Positions 16,740 to 25,976 of a stretch of 64,000 nucleotides of DNA are shown piece by piece. The notes under the pieces are model-generated. The model saw only the letters and a program-made list of their open reading frames with translations, made no database searches and was not told the origin of the DNA. The stretch comes from Marinomonas ostreistagni (GTDB lineage: Bacteria > Pseudomonadota > Gammaproteobacteria > Pseudomonadales > Marinomonadaceae). How positions within the stretch are numbered: position 1 is the stretch's first letter; every line of letters begins with the position of its first letter. A program made the position numbers and the translations under genes. The DNA lies in NCBI RefSeq assembly GCF_016461785.1, contig NZ_JAEMUH010000001.1, positions 1-64,000 on the forward strand. The letters are read 5' to 3'.

Positions 16740-18002
16740 TTATTTTTTGAACTCTGGGTACGCTTCCATACCACATTCAGAGATATCAACACCTTCGTAT
16801 TCTTCTTCTTCAGAAACTCGAACACCCATGATTGCTTTGATGACTAACCAAACAACCAAGCTTGATGCGAATACCCATACGAAGATTGTTAGAGCACCTG
16901 CGATTTGACCACCGAATGATGCACCATCGTTTGTTAGAGGCACTGCTAGAAGACCCCAAAGACCAACGACACCGTGTACAGAAATTGCACCTACTGGATC
17001 GTCAATTTTCAGTTTGTCTAGAGTTAGGATTGATACGACAACGATCAAACCACCCACTACACCGATTAGCGTAGCGCCAAGAGCAGAAGGAGTAGAAGGT
17101 TCAGCAGTGATCGCTACAAGACCTGCCAACGCGCCGTTTAGAAGCATAGTTAGGTCAGCTTTGCCGAATAGGATTCGAGCAAGAATCAGTGCACCTACCG
17201 CACCACCCGCTGCTGCAGCGTTAGTGTTTAGGAACACCATAGCAACAGAGTTAGCGTTAGCGATATCGCCAAGTTTTAGAACAGAACCACCGTTGAAGCC
17301 GAACCAACCCATCCAAAGGATGAATGTACCTAGCGTTGCTAGAGGTAGGTTAGCACCAGGGATCGCACGTACTTCACCGTTAGGGCCGTACTTGCCTTTA
17401 CGAGCACCTAGTACAATAACACCTGCAAGCGCAGCTGCTGCACCCGCCATGTGTACGATGCCTGAACCAGCGAAGTCAGAGAAGCCCATGTCACCTAGGT
17501 TGAACATACCGAATACATCAGCGCCACCCCAAGTCCAAGAACCTTCAAGAGGGTAGATAACACCAGTCATTACCACTGCGAAAGTTAGGAAAGCCCAAAG
17601 CTTCATACGCTCAGCAACTGCACCCGATACGATAGACATTGCTGTTGCAACGAATACTACCTGGAAAAAGAAGTCAGAAGCGCCAGAGTAAATAGAACCG
17701 CCTTCGAAACCACCTTCACGGCCAGCGAAGTCAGTAAGTGTTGAAGCAACGTCTACGTCTTGGATGCCAGATAGGAACCAAGTGCCACCGTACATGATTG
17801 CGTAACCGCAAACTAAGTACATGATACAAGAGATCGCGAATAGCGCGACGTTCTTAGTTAGAATTTCAGTTGTGTTCTTAGCGCGTACAAGGCCTGCTTC
17901 TAGCATTGCAAAGCCCGCCGCCATCCACATTACTAATGCACCGCACACCAAGAAGTAGAAGGTGTCCATTGCATACTGTAGGTGAAAAATTTGATCTTGC
18001 AT
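16740..18002 (-). CDS. amtB: Ammonium transporter AmtB
   Basis: A 420-residue Amt/Rh channel of the inner membrane carrying ammonium into the cell. Eleven membrane segments are expected and visible as repeated hydrophobic blocks. Family signatures include GFAMLEAGLVRAKNT near the N terminus, DFAGSGIVHMAGAAAAL, and a late SVHGVVGLWGLLAVPL with the second pore histidine. The start ATG at 18002 follows a G-rich stretch. It lies 38 bp after glnK in the classic glnK-amtB operon, so GlnK should block the pore when nitrogen is plentiful. N terminus begins MQDQIFHLQYAMDTFYF without a long leader. Confidence 0.97.
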   Translation of the reverse strand: MQDQIFHLQYAMDTFYFLVCGALVMWMAAGFAMLEAGLVRAKNTTEILTKNVALFAISCIMYLVCGYAIMYGGTWFLSGIQDVDVASTLTDFAGREGGFEGGSIYSGASDFFFQVVFVATAMSIVSGAVAERMKLWAFLTFAVVMTGVIYPLEGSWTWGGADVFGMFNLGDMGFSDFAGSGIVHMAGAAAALAGVIVLGARKGKYGPNGEVRAIPGANLPLATLGTFILWMGWFGFNGGSVLKLGDIANANSVAMVFLNTNAAAAGGAVGALILARILFGKADLTMLLNGALAGLVAITAEPSTPSALGATLIGVVGGLIVVVSILTLDKLKIDDPVGAISVHGVVGLWGLLAVPLTNDGASFGGQIAGALTIFVWVFASSLVVWLVIKAIMGVRVSEEEEYEGVDISECGMEAYPEFKK

Positions 18003-18040
18003 GTTTCGCCCCCCTAAAGGCTAATTAATACGAGCAACAA

Positions 18041-18412
<372 letters not shown>

Positions 18413-18442
18413 TTATGTCGTATCGCAGGTAACAGGCTATAT

Positions 18443-18457
18443 TCAATATGTGTGCCA
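18443..18457 (-). promoter_or_regulatory. Probable sigma-54 (-24/-12) promoter of glnK-amtB
   Basis: Minus strand TGGCAC-ACATA-TTGA: the -24 element is perfect, GG-to-GA spacing is the canonical 12, and the -12 has A where C is usual. It is about 65 bp upstream of the glnK ATG. NtrC/RpoN control of glnK-amtB is well known in relatives. No clean NtrC palindrome was found upstream. Confidence 0.55.
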
Positions 18458-18853
18458 GCTTATTGTTGATGAGCCAGAAAAGCTCTCTAGCCCTTATGCT
18501 GTCAGGCTTAGCTGATTTAGGTCATTTGTTTTGCGCATAAAATGTGTAAGAAAGTCGGGGAGGATGGGTAAGATATACTGGTGCGCCCGCTTTAAAATGG
18601 TGCGAAATAGTGTCTTGTATGGTGTATTGCTAGATAGTTAGAACTATTTTGTTGTTTTATCTGGATTTGAAGAATTATTAGCTGCCCTAATGGTGTGCGA
18701 TTTTAGTTTTTAGGTGAGCTTTTAAAGTTCAGTGCTTATGGCTGTTGCACAATCATGAAGCAGTGCGTGTCGAGCGATTTGCATAATTGTGTAAAGACGG
18801 AAGCCTACTGAATCTTTATACTATCGTAACGGTGTATACAAAATGAGGGTAAC
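18458..18853. other. Long glnK/ubiK divergent intergenic region
   Basis: About 400 bp with no credible gene. Two GGTGCG half-site-like words (18580-18605) could be part of an activator site for glnK but do not form a proper palindrome. A TATACT at 18817-18822 could be the -10 of ubiK. Otherwise nothing recognisable. Confidence 0.35.
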
Positions 18854-19099
18854 ATGATTGATCAATTCATCAAGCAGCTGGGAACTGGGTTAGAGCAAGC
18901 AGCGAGCACTTTGGGAAAGTTACCTGCTGAGGAAATTCAAGTACAACTACAACAGGTTGCAAAAGATACATTAACAAAAATGGATCTCGTGACTCGAGAA
19001 GAGTTTGAAGTCCAAGCCGCTATGTTGCAAAAGTATCGCGAAAAACTGGCACAACTTGAGGTGAGATTGGCTGAACTTGAAGACACTGATTCGAAGTAA
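18854..19099 (+). CDS. ubiK: Ubiquinone biosynthesis accessory factor UbiK
   Basis: An 81-residue UbiK/YqiC-family (BMFP) protein. The first half is amphipathic (LGTGLEQAASTLGKLPAEE) and the C-terminal half is a coiled coil (about 45-78: VTREEFEVQAAMLQKYREKL), the family layout for a small trimeric protein that assists the Ubi complex in aerobic ubiquinone synthesis. ATG is preceded by GAGGGTAAC. Its position between glnK and yifB matches the Pseudomonas-type order. It converges with a small Trp-rich gene. Confidence 0.88.
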   Translation: MIDQFIKQLGTGLEQAASTLGKLPAEEIQVQLQQVAKDTLTKMDLVTREEFEVQAAMLQKYREKLAQLEVRLAELEDTDSK

Positions 19100-19118
19100 C
19101 TGATTCAGATTCGATGGG

Positions 19119-19334
19119 CTACTTCCAGCCTTGTTGCCAGAGATCATCAAGTAATGTCTGCCACGATAGTTGGTAAGCATTCTTCGTGTAAACTGCTTCA
19201 AGAATAATATCGGTTACTTGCTCATCGTCGTCACGAATCAATTCGGTGACGATAAAATGCTTCTCTTTGTTCTTTGGGCGAGTCGCTGTCCACTTAGAGA
19301 GCAATAATTTATTTGGATTCAACTTTTTGGTCAT
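19119..19334 (-). CDS. Small Trp-rich conserved protein (TIGR02450-like)
   Basis: A 71-residue protein starting MTKKLNPNKLLLSKWTA, with KHFIVTELIRDDD and a C-terminal tryptophan pattern in LSWQTLLDDLWQQGWK. This resembles a small conserved family annotated only as Trp-rich. The frame is open upstream to 19463, but that part crosses a repeat pair and lacks conservation, so I chose the ATG at 19334. No signal or membrane segment. Function unknown; it converges with ubiK 19 bp away. Confidence 0.75.
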   Translation of the reverse strand: MTKKLNPNKLLLSKWTATRPKNKEKHFIVTELIRDDDEQVTDIILEAVYTKNAYQLSWQTLLDDLWQQGWK

Positions 19335-19373
19335 CGTTATTTCTGTTTTTTGGTAGTAGTGAATAACTGCTCG

Positions 19374-19457
19374 TCGTACGACCCGACTCCGTTCGGGGAT
19401 GCAGGTTTCAATCGCTGTCAGGAGACAGCTCGTACGACCCGATTCCATCGGGGATGC
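19374..19457. repeat. Pair of REP-like direct repeats around a small hairpin
   Basis: Copy A (19374-19402) and copy B (19430-19457) share TCGTACGACCCGA-TCC-TCGGGGATGC with a few differences (29 and 28 bp). Each has an internal palindrome, CCCGA...TCGGGG. Between them is GCTGTC-AGGA-GACAGC (19414-19429). The arrangement resembles a REP doublet, located between the Trp-rich gene and yifB. Confidence 0.7.
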
Positions 19458-19519
19458 TTGCATAAGGATACGTGTAGGATGAAAAGTTGGATGTGTTGGC
19501 GAATCATCAAGGAGAGATT

Positions 19520-21037
19520 ATGAGCCTAGCAACAATCTATAGCCGTGCCCGTGTCGGGGTGTCCGCCCCTTTGGTCACGGTGGAAACGCATATTTCTAAT
19601 GGTTTACCTTCTTTAAATATCGTCGGTTTACCTGAGGCAGCGGTTCGTGAATCAAAAGATCGCGTTCGCAGTGCCATCATCAATAGTCATTTCGAATTTC
19701 CTTTACGACGCATAACGATCAACCTTGCTCCGGCGGATTTACCTAAAGAAGGGGGACGCTATGATTTGGCCATTGCGATCAGCATCTTGCTAGCTTCTGG
19801 TCAGTTAGGGGAGATCCAACTGCGCGACACGGAATTCATTGGTGAACTTGCTTTGTCTGGTGATCTAAGGGGCGTAACAGGGGTACTGCCATCGGTGATG
19901 GCTGCAAAAGAAGCACAAAGAAAAGTCATTGTGCCTGCTGATAATTGTAATGAAGCGGGACTGGTTGACCATGAAGTCTACTTTGCTAATCACCTAACCC
20001 AAGTGACGGCTGCATTGATCAAAAGTGCTACGCTACAGCGCTGCGCCGTTGATGTCTCACAAACTAGAACGGTCAATACCTTAAAAGACATGGCAGATGT
20101 TAAGGGGCAATATCAAGCAAGACGAGCATTAGAAGTGGCGGCAGCTGGGTCACATAATTTACTTTTTATTGGTCCGCCGGGGACCGGAAAAACCATGCTG
20201 GCTTCCCGTTTGCCAGGCATTATGCCAAGAATGACCGAGTCGGAAGCCCTTGAGGTGGCGGCAGTTCAATCTGTATCAGGGCGTAAAATGGGGGTGGACT
20301 GGCATTGGTCTGAACGTCCCTTTCGCAGCCCGCACCATTCTAGCTCTGCAGCGGCTTTAGTGGGCGGAGGCTCCATGCCCAAACCGGGTGAAGCCTCTCT
20401 TAGTCATTGTGGTGTACTTTTTTTAGATGAGTTGCCAGAGTTTGACCGTAAGGTTTTGGAAGTACTGAGGGAGCCCCTTGAAAATGGCGAGGTTCACCTT
20501 TCTAGAGCCAGAGGCCAGATGTCTTATCCAGCGAGGTTTCAGCTTGTCGCAGCCATGAATGCAAGCAATGAGGCTTACAGTGGTGGTGCGGATTATTATC
20601 AGTCCAGTGCTAGCCAAAAATACCTACGTAAACTCTCAGCACCGTTTTTGGATCGTATCGACCTGCATGTAGAGGTGCCGCCTTTACCTACGGATGTACT
20701 GGTGAGCCAAACTGAAGTGGGTGAATCCAGTGCTGCCGTGCGTGAGCGAGTGGAGGCGGCAGTGACCCGTCAGCGCACGCGACAGGGCGTACAAAATGCC
20801 CACTTAAATGGTCGTGATTTAGAGCGAATTTGTGCTTTGAGTGATGGCGATAAGGCATTTATGCAGCAAGCATTAGAACGCTTAAAACTCTCAGCAAGGG
20901 CCTATCATCGAGTACTACGGGTGGCGTTAACGTTAGCCGATTTAGAAGGTAAAGCTGTTGAGCGTAAGCACTTAATGGAATCATTAAGCTATCGCAAAAT
21001 GGAGAAAACCCTCGCGGCTGTGGTTGGCGGTGCTTAA
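19520..21037 (+). CDS. comM: YifB/ComM family Mg-chelatase-like AAA+ ATPase
   Basis: A 505-residue AAA+ protein of the YifB/ComM family, an ATPase that aids integration of transformed DNA and branch migration in naturally competent relatives. Domain order: N-terminal Lon-like domain (SLATIYSRARVGVSAPLV...NLAPADLPKEGGRYDL), Walker A GPPGTGKTML (about 217), Walker B LFLDELPEF and a C-terminal Mg-chelatase-like lid. The longer frame from 19487 is possible, but GGAGAG sits just before the ATG at 19520 and the family begins MSLA. No other competence genes are in the window. Confidence 0.95.
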   Translation: MSLATIYSRARVGVSAPLVTVETHISNGLPSLNIVGLPEAAVRESKDRVRSAIINSHFEFPLRRITINLAPADLPKEGGRYDLAIAISILLASGQLGEIQLRDTEFIGELALSGDLRGVTGVLPSVMAAKEAQRKVIVPADNCNEAGLVDHEVYFANHLTQVTAALIKSATLQRCAVDVSQTRTVNTLKDMADVKGQYQARRALEVAAAGSHNLLFIGPPGTGKTMLASRLPGIMPRMTESEALEVAAVQSVSGRKMGVDWHWSERPFRSPHHSSSAAALVGGGSMPKPGEASLSHCGVLFLDELPEFDRKVLEVLREPLENGEVHLSRARGQMSYPARFQLVAAMNASNEAYSGGADYYQSSASQKYLRKLSAPFLDRIDLHVEVPPLPTDVLVSQTEVGESSAAVRERVEAAVTRQRTRQGVQNAHLNGRDLERICALSDGDKAFMQQALERLKLSARAYHRVLRVALTLADLEGKAVERKHLMESLSYRKMEKTLAAVVGGA

Positions 21038-21058
21038 CGTATCTCAAACAGGTGAAGG

Positions 21059-21093
21059 TACAAGAGTGTGTGGCAAGATCACACACTCTTGTA
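21059..21093. terminator. Intrinsic terminator between yifB and the TonB receptor
   Basis: A long perfect stem TACAAGAGTGTGTG / CACACACTCTTGTA around GCAAGAT. It lies between two converging genes. T-rich sequence follows on the plus strand (TGATTTTCT), and it can also end the minus-strand iron operon. Confidence 0.85.
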
Positions 21094-21100
21094 TGATTTT

Positions 21101-23203
21101 CTAAAAGTCGTATTGTGCGCTTAAATAAACGCGGCGGCGCTCGCCGAGGTTTGAGCCAATGTTACTGTTAAAACCTGACGTCGCATAGATTTCATCTGTA
21201 AGGTTCTTGATCGTGGCTTGTAGGGTCCAAGCGTCGACCTTTGTTTGCCATGTGGCATCGTACACCGTACAAGGTTTGACCTTCTGATGATCACGGTTGT
21301 ACTGCTGACTAACGTACTCTGCGCCTACAGACACAGACGATGATAAGCTCGGCAAGTCGTAACGTGTCCAAAGTCCTAATTGATGCAACGGTGAGTTCGA
21401 GAATCGACGTGAATCGCCTGCAGCAAATTGAATACCGTCGTCTGCATTGGCGTCTTTGATGACTGTGTCATTGTAGGCGTAGCTTAAGTTTGCCACCCAA
21501 CGATTGGTGATATCTGCCAATACGTCAATTTCTGCCCCTTGGCTGCGCACTTTACCCAAAGCGATCAATAGGTCACTGTCGTTTGGATCTTCTTGCAAGA
21601 TGTTCTCGCGAATAATGTGGTACACCGCAAAGTTCACATTCAAGCGATTATCTAACCAATAAGTACGAACCCCAGCTTCCATCTGTTGACTTTCTTCTGC
21701 GTCAAATGACCCGCCAGACGAGGCTTGCTGATCGCTCGCGCTTTGTGGCTGGTAGCCAGTTGAGAAAGAAGTGTAAGGTTTAATATGTTGATTAAGTTGG
21801 TAAGTGGCACCTACACGTGTATCGACTCCTTGGTCAGAGTAATCAGCATTATTTGAACTGTTGGTGTTATCGACAAAGTCTTGTTCAAAATAATTAAGAC
21901 GAACGCCAGCCACTAAATCTAACTTGTCTGTTGCGGCCCATTGATCTTGCAGTAATAGCCCAAGTTGTTGTGAAACGGTTTGGCTATTGGTGCGCAATGA
22001 CATCGTATAACTGCTGACATCTGCATCGTAAACAGGGTTAACAAGGCTGAGTGTTGCAGGATCATTGGATCGATAATACAAATAGTCATAAGTATTACGA
22101 GTAAAGTCAGTACCGATTAAAAATGTATGATCGTTCAGGTCAAATATTAAATTACTGGAAACACTCACCCCTTCATTTGTGCGTAATTGATCTCGATATT
22201 GGCGGCGCACCGCGTCGTTTACACCGTCTCCATCCGTATCCGTCAGACCAAGCGATTCATGGTACTTTTGGGTTTCTTCACCTCGGTAGTAGCGCACTCC
22301 CAGATCCCATGAGACAGTTTCATTTAAATATTGTTCTAGTTTGGCTTGAAAGGTCTCGGCGTCCAATGCTTGGTAGTCGCCTGGTTCATTCGCGTTCCAT
22401 GAATCGTCTGCTAAGAAGTTGCCATCATCGTCTGTTGGGATACCACGAAGACGAGCACCATGAAGTGTTTGATCAATATTAGTGTATTGCACGGTGAGCG
22501 TAGAATCGTCGGAAATGTCCCAAGCGTAGCCAAGATCAATGTTTTGATTGTCTTGGTCGACGTTGTTGCGATAAGAGCCGCTTTCATCCTGATATAGAGA
22601 GATACGGTAACGTTGGCTCGCATCTTCATTTACAGGACCTGAGCTTGAGAACTGAGCTGAGTGGTAATCCTTATTACCCGCGCCAAGTTTGATAAAGGTT
22701 TCAGGCTCATAAGTCGGTTTTTTGGAAACGTAATTAATAACGCCGCCAGGCTCACCTGCACCATATAAAGCACCAGCAGGGCCTTTGATAGCCTGCACTT
22801 CTTCAACGTTTACTAGCTGAGGAACCGTGAAAAACTCTTTGTAAGGATTTCCGCGCATACCATCGTAGAGTTGCTCATCTTGGTGAAAACCACGGAACGT
22901 CACGGTAGAAACGTTATCTTGTGATACACCAGAAATAGAGCGATATAAATCAGTTACTTGATGGGCAGCTTGATCTTCAATCAATGTTTCTGTCAGCACT
23001 TGCACCGACTGTGGTGTTTTGTCGATCTGCGTATCCGTTCGCGAGCCAATCGTCGCGGTTTCCTCCTTGTAATGTGATAGGGCACGTCCTGTGACAATTA
23101 GAGTATCGAGCTGCTCATCTGAAAGGTTGTCGTTGTCGTTACTAGCCGCCATCAGAGGAACTGACAGAAGTAATAGACTGGAAGAAAGGATCGGATATTT
23201 CAT
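21101..23203 (-). CDS. TonB-dependent siderophore receptor
   Basis: A 700-residue outer-membrane beta-barrel receptor. Signal peptide ends about residue 19 (SVPLMAA), then a TonB-box-like DTLIVTG (about 32-38), a plug domain with ETATIGSRTDTQIDKTPQSV and GPAGALYGAGEPGGVIN, and a barrel ending in the aromatic SAQYDF. No N-terminal signalling (STN) domain is present, unlike FecA. A DTDGDGVND loop looks like a calcium site. It is the last gene of the fecBCDE operon, 6 bp after fecE, with a poor ribosome-binding site that suggests translational coupling. Ligand unknown: Fhu/FoxA-type siderophore is inference. Confidence 0.93.
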   Translation of the reverse strand: MKYPILSSSLLLLSVPLMAASNDNDNLSDEQLDTLIVTGRALSHYKEETATIGSRTDTQIDKTPQSVQVLTETLIEDQAAHQVTDLYRSISGVSQDNVSTVTFRGFHQDEQLYDGMRGNPYKEFFTVPQLVNVEEVQAIKGPAGALYGAGEPGGVINYVSKKPTYEPETFIKLGAGNKDYHSAQFSSSGPVNEDASQRYRISLYQDESGSYRNNVDQDNQNIDLGYAWDISDDSTLTVQYTNIDQTLHGARLRGIPTDDDGNFLADDSWNANEPGDYQALDAETFQAKLEQYLNETVSWDLGVRYYRGEETQKYHESLGLTDTDGDGVNDAVRRQYRDQLRTNEGVSVSSNLIFDLNDHTFLIGTDFTRNTYDYLYYRSNDPATLSLVNPVYDADVSSYTMSLRTNSQTVSQQLGLLLQDQWAATDKLDLVAGVRLNYFEQDFVDNTNSSNNADYSDQGVDTRVGATYQLNQHIKPYTSFSTGYQPQSASDQQASSGGSFDAEESQQMEAGVRTYWLDNRLNVNFAVYHIIRENILQEDPNDSDLLIALGKVRSQGAEIDVLADITNRWVANLSYAYNDTVIKDANADDGIQFAAGDSRRFSNSPLHQLGLWTRYDLPSLSSSVSVGAEYVSQQYNRDHQKVKPCTVYDATWQTKVDAWTLQATIKNLTDEIYATSGFNSNIGSNLGERRRVYLSAQYDF

Positions 23204-23209
23204 GATGTC

Positions 23210-24010
23210 TTAGTCTTTATGTTGAGGTGAAGGGGGAGATCGGTCTTCCACCACACACATCGGTGTGTTGGAGACAGGATCTCGGTGGATTTGTGCTTGT
23301 AAAGAAAATACGTTTTGGAGCATAGCCGAGGTAAGCACCTCTTCAGGAGAGCCTTGATATTTCAGCTCACCGGATTTCATTACCACCAGGTGATCGCAAT
23401 AGCGTGCTGCTTGGTTGATATCGTGCAACACGGTAATGATGGTTTTGCCCTGTTGATTGAGTATCTGGAGTTGATGCATCAATTCCACTTGATGGTTGAT
23501 ATCCATGTAAGTGGTAGGCTCATCGAGTAACAGATAAGGCGTGTCTTGCGCTAAGACCATGGCCAGCCAAACGCGCTGACGCTGTCCGCCAGACAATTCG
23601 CTGACAAGCTTTTCCTTTAGCTCGAAAGTGCCTGTCTGCTGCATCATCTGTTCAACGACCTGATGATCTTGCTGGTTAAGTTTGCCCCAAAAGCCGGTAT
23701 AAGGGCTGCGACCATAGGCGACTAAGTCTTTGACCTTAATGCCCTCTGGTATGGGTTGTGTTTGTGGCAGCAGCGCCAGTTCTTTCGATAATTGTTTTGA
23801 AGGGTAATGATGTAAGTTTTTGCCTTGCCAGCGAGCTTCGCCTGACATCGCCGGTAAGATGCGCGCAAAGCATTTTAATAAGGTCGACTTGCCACAGCCA
23901 TTGGGCCCTAACAGAGCGATGAACTTACCATCAGGCAGTGTTAAATTCATCTCTTTAACGATCGTTTGACCATGGTAGCCAACACTGAGTTTATGAGCGC
24001 TTAGAGACAT
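23210..24010 (-). CDS. fecE: FecE-like iron ABC transporter ATPase
   Basis: A 267-residue ATP-binding subunit for periplasmic ferric-chelate import. Walker A GPNGCGKSTLL, Q-loop LLPQTQPIPEG, signature LSGGQRQRVWLAMVLAQ, Walker B LLLDEPTTYMDI and H-loop VLHDINQAARYCDHLVVM are all present. It looks strikingly like E. coli FecE from memory. The ATG at 24010, 2 bp after the fecD stop with GAGG upstream, is preferred over an in-frame start 27 bp further upstream. Co-transcribed with fecB, fecC, fecD and the receptor. Confidence 0.92.
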   Translation of the reverse strand: MSLSAHKLSVGYHGQTIVKEMNLTLPDGKFIALLGPNGCGKSTLLKCFARILPAMSGEARWQGKNLHHYPSKQLSKELALLPQTQPIPEGIKVKDLVAYGRSPYTGFWGKLNQQDHQVVEQMMQQTGTFELKEKLVSELSGGQRQRVWLAMVLAQDTPYLLLDEPTTYMDINHQVELMHQLQILNQQGKTIITVLHDINQAARYCDHLVVMKSGELKYQGSPEEVLTSAMLQNVFSLQAQIHRDPVSNTPMCVVEDRSPPSPQHKD

Positions 24011-24012
24011 AA

Positions 24013-24972
24013 TTACTTCATCCTCAACAGGAGCCAAAGGAAATAGGGCGCGCCAATAATGGCGGTTAAAATACCCGCAGGCAGTTCAATCGGCGGATCT
24101 AGCGTTCGCGCAGCTAAATCCGCAGCGAGTAATAAACAAGCTCCGGTTAACATGGTGGCAGGCAGTAGTGGTTGATGGCGACCACCCACTAATTTGCGTG
24201 TTAGATGAGGCGCGACTAAGCCAAGAAAACCAATCGGGCCACAAATCGACACGCAAGCAGCGGTTAAAGCCACGGCAATCGCAAGCGCTAGGAGCCTCAA
24301 GTACGGCGGTCTGGCGCCTAAGCTGATGGCGCTGTCATCACCAAGATCGAGCAAGTTCAAGTATTTGCTCAGCCCCAACGCCAGAGGGATAAGCGCAAAC
24401 CACGGTAGTAAGGCTTGCAACTGTGTCCAGCCACGGCCCCATAAACTCCCAGTTAGCCACAACAAGGCATTGTTTATCTCTAATGGTTTAGTCAGCATTA
24501 GAAAATCGATACAGCTAGCCCAAAGTGCGGCCAACGCTACCCCCGTGATGGCCAGTTTAATGGCACTGCTGCGGGCACCACACAGATACCAAAGCACCAG
24601 CGCTGCCAAAATCCCACCTGTCAAAGCCACTTCAGGCAGCCATCTCGTTGATGCCCCACTAAAGAACGTCATATAGCAAACTGCTGCTAGACCAGCCCCA
24701 TGACTGACCCCTAAAACGTCTGGTGAAGCGAGGGGGTTACGGATGACTCCTTGAACTAATGCTCCAGAGAGCGCAAGTCCCGCTCCGACTAATATGGCTA
24801 GGAAAATACGCGGCAGACGGTATTCGTAAATGGTGAAGTGATTCTCTGAACTGGCGTATAGCCCGCTCCATACTTCCTCTACAGATAGCGAAACGGCCCC
24901 AAACATGAGGTTAGCTAGAGCCAGTAGCAGCAGAGTGATTACAGCAATTGGAAAGAAACGTTGTGCGGTCAT
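24013..24972 (-). CDS. fecD: FecD-like iron-chelate ABC permease
   Basis: A 319-residue FecCD-family permease, one of two that form the inner-membrane channel. About ten hydrophobic segments; family motif in RLPRIFLAILVGAGLALSGA and GVIRNPLASPDVLGVSHGAG, and the EAA-like loop GPIGFLGLVAPHLTRKLVG. It overlaps fecC by 4 bp (ATGA) and is followed at 2 bp by fecE. No oddities. Confidence 0.93.
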   Translation of the reverse strand: MTAQRFFPIAVITLLLLALANLMFGAVSLSVEEVWSGLYASSENHFTIYEYRLPRIFLAILVGAGLALSGALVQGVIRNPLASPDVLGVSHGAGLAAVCYMTFFSGASTRWLPEVALTGGILAALVLWYLCGARSSAIKLAITGVALAALWASCIDFLMLTKPLEINNALLWLTGSLWGRGWTQLQALLPWFALIPLALGLSKYLNLLDLGDDSAISLGARPPYLRLLALAIAVALTAACVSICGPIGFLGLVAPHLTRKLVGGRHQPLLPATMLTGACLLLAADLAARTLDPPIELPAGILTAIIGAPYFLWLLLRMK

Positions 24973-25967
24973 AGGGTTCGCTTTCGCACTAAATAGATAA
25001 AGAAGGGCGCACCGATCAATGCCAAGATGGCTCCCGCTGGGGTTTCCATTGGGTAGCTGATGGCTCGGCTCAAGGTATCGGCTAGTGTCACCAGCGTCGC
25101 TCCGAGCAACATGGCGACTGGCAAGAAAATACGAAAGTCTTGCCCTACTAATAAACGCGCCATATGTGGAACGATTAAGCCAATAAAGCCAATGCTGCCG
25201 ACAGCACTAATGGTGGTGCCTACCAGCAGCAATACTAGAAAACTGCCAAATAGTTTACTGCGCAAAAGATTGACGCCTAGGTTGCGGGCATGCTCTTCGC
25301 CCAATTGCAGAAGGTTCAGTGAAGGGGTCAATAAAAGCGCCCCGAATAACCCAGCCAGTGCAAAAGGCCAATAATGCTGCCAAGTTTGCCAACGTGCATC
25401 GGCAAGGCTGCCTGCTAACCAAGTCAGAACCCCCGCGGCTTGGTCTTCTTCCATAATGACAACCGCTTTGGTCAATGCGGCACACAGAGCGGAAATAGCC
25501 ACACCAGCTAATACCAAACGTCCGCGTTCGTTGCCACCTATGCGCCAACTGCTACCGAGTAACATGACCAACAACCAAGCAACACCGCCACCTATCATGG
25601 CGGCGAGAGAAGTACTTGATGCGCCATAGAGGACAGGCAAAGTCGAAACCAGCGCCATACCTAACGCTGCACCAGCATTGATACCCAGCACCGATGGCGC
25701 AGCCAGAGGGTTACGAGTGAGGCCTTGCATAATCGTACCTGCCGTTGCTAGGCAAGCTCCGACAAGCATAGCGGTGAGCAAGCGTGGCAAGCGAAGATCT
25801 TGCACAATTCGATGGCTAATGGACTGGCTGTCAAAATGCGTCAGGCTGAGCCAAACATCTTGTGCTTGAATGGGGATGACGGACCATGCAAACAAATTCC
25901 ACCATCCTAAAAACAATAAAAGGATGGCGGTTAAGGCAATGGTCAACCCATAAAATGGTCGGGTCAT
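24969..25967 (-). CDS. fecC: FecC-like iron-chelate ABC permease
   Basis: A 332-residue FecCD-family permease, the partner of the downstream gene. Motifs: RLPRLLTAMLVGACLATAGT, GLTRNPLAAPSVLGINAGAA and GSIGFIGLIVPHMARLLVG (EAA-like coupling loop). It begins 9 bp after the fecB stop and overlaps fecD by 4 bp. Inner-membrane component; imports what the periplasmic FecB-like protein delivers. Confidence 0.93.
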   Translation of the reverse strand: MTRPFYGLTIALTAILLLFLGWWNLFAWSVIPIQAQDVWLSLTHFDSQSISHRIVQDLRLPRLLTAMLVGACLATAGTIMQGLTRNPLAAPSVLGINAGAALGMALVSTLPVLYGASSTSLAAMIGGGVAWLLVMLLGSSWRIGGNERGRLVLAGVAISALCAALTKAVVIMEEDQAAGVLTWLAGSLADARWQTWQHYWPFALAGLFGALLLTPSLNLLQLGEEHARNLGVNLLRSKLFGSFLVLLLVGTTISAVGSIGFIGLIVPHMARLLVGQDFRIFLPVAMLLGATLVTLADTLSRAISYPMETPAGAILALIGAPFFIYLVRKRTL

Positions 25968-25976
25968 AAGAATGGC

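Noticed and set aside
17014-17556. 180-residue plus-strand frame opposite amtB
   Set aside because: Antisense shadow of amtB; proline/arginine-rich composition is the usual product of reading a membrane gene backwards.
19335-19463. N-terminal extension of the Trp-rich gene (114-residue frame)
   Set aside because: It crosses the REP-like repeats, lacks family resemblance, and MTKKL at 19334 is a better start.
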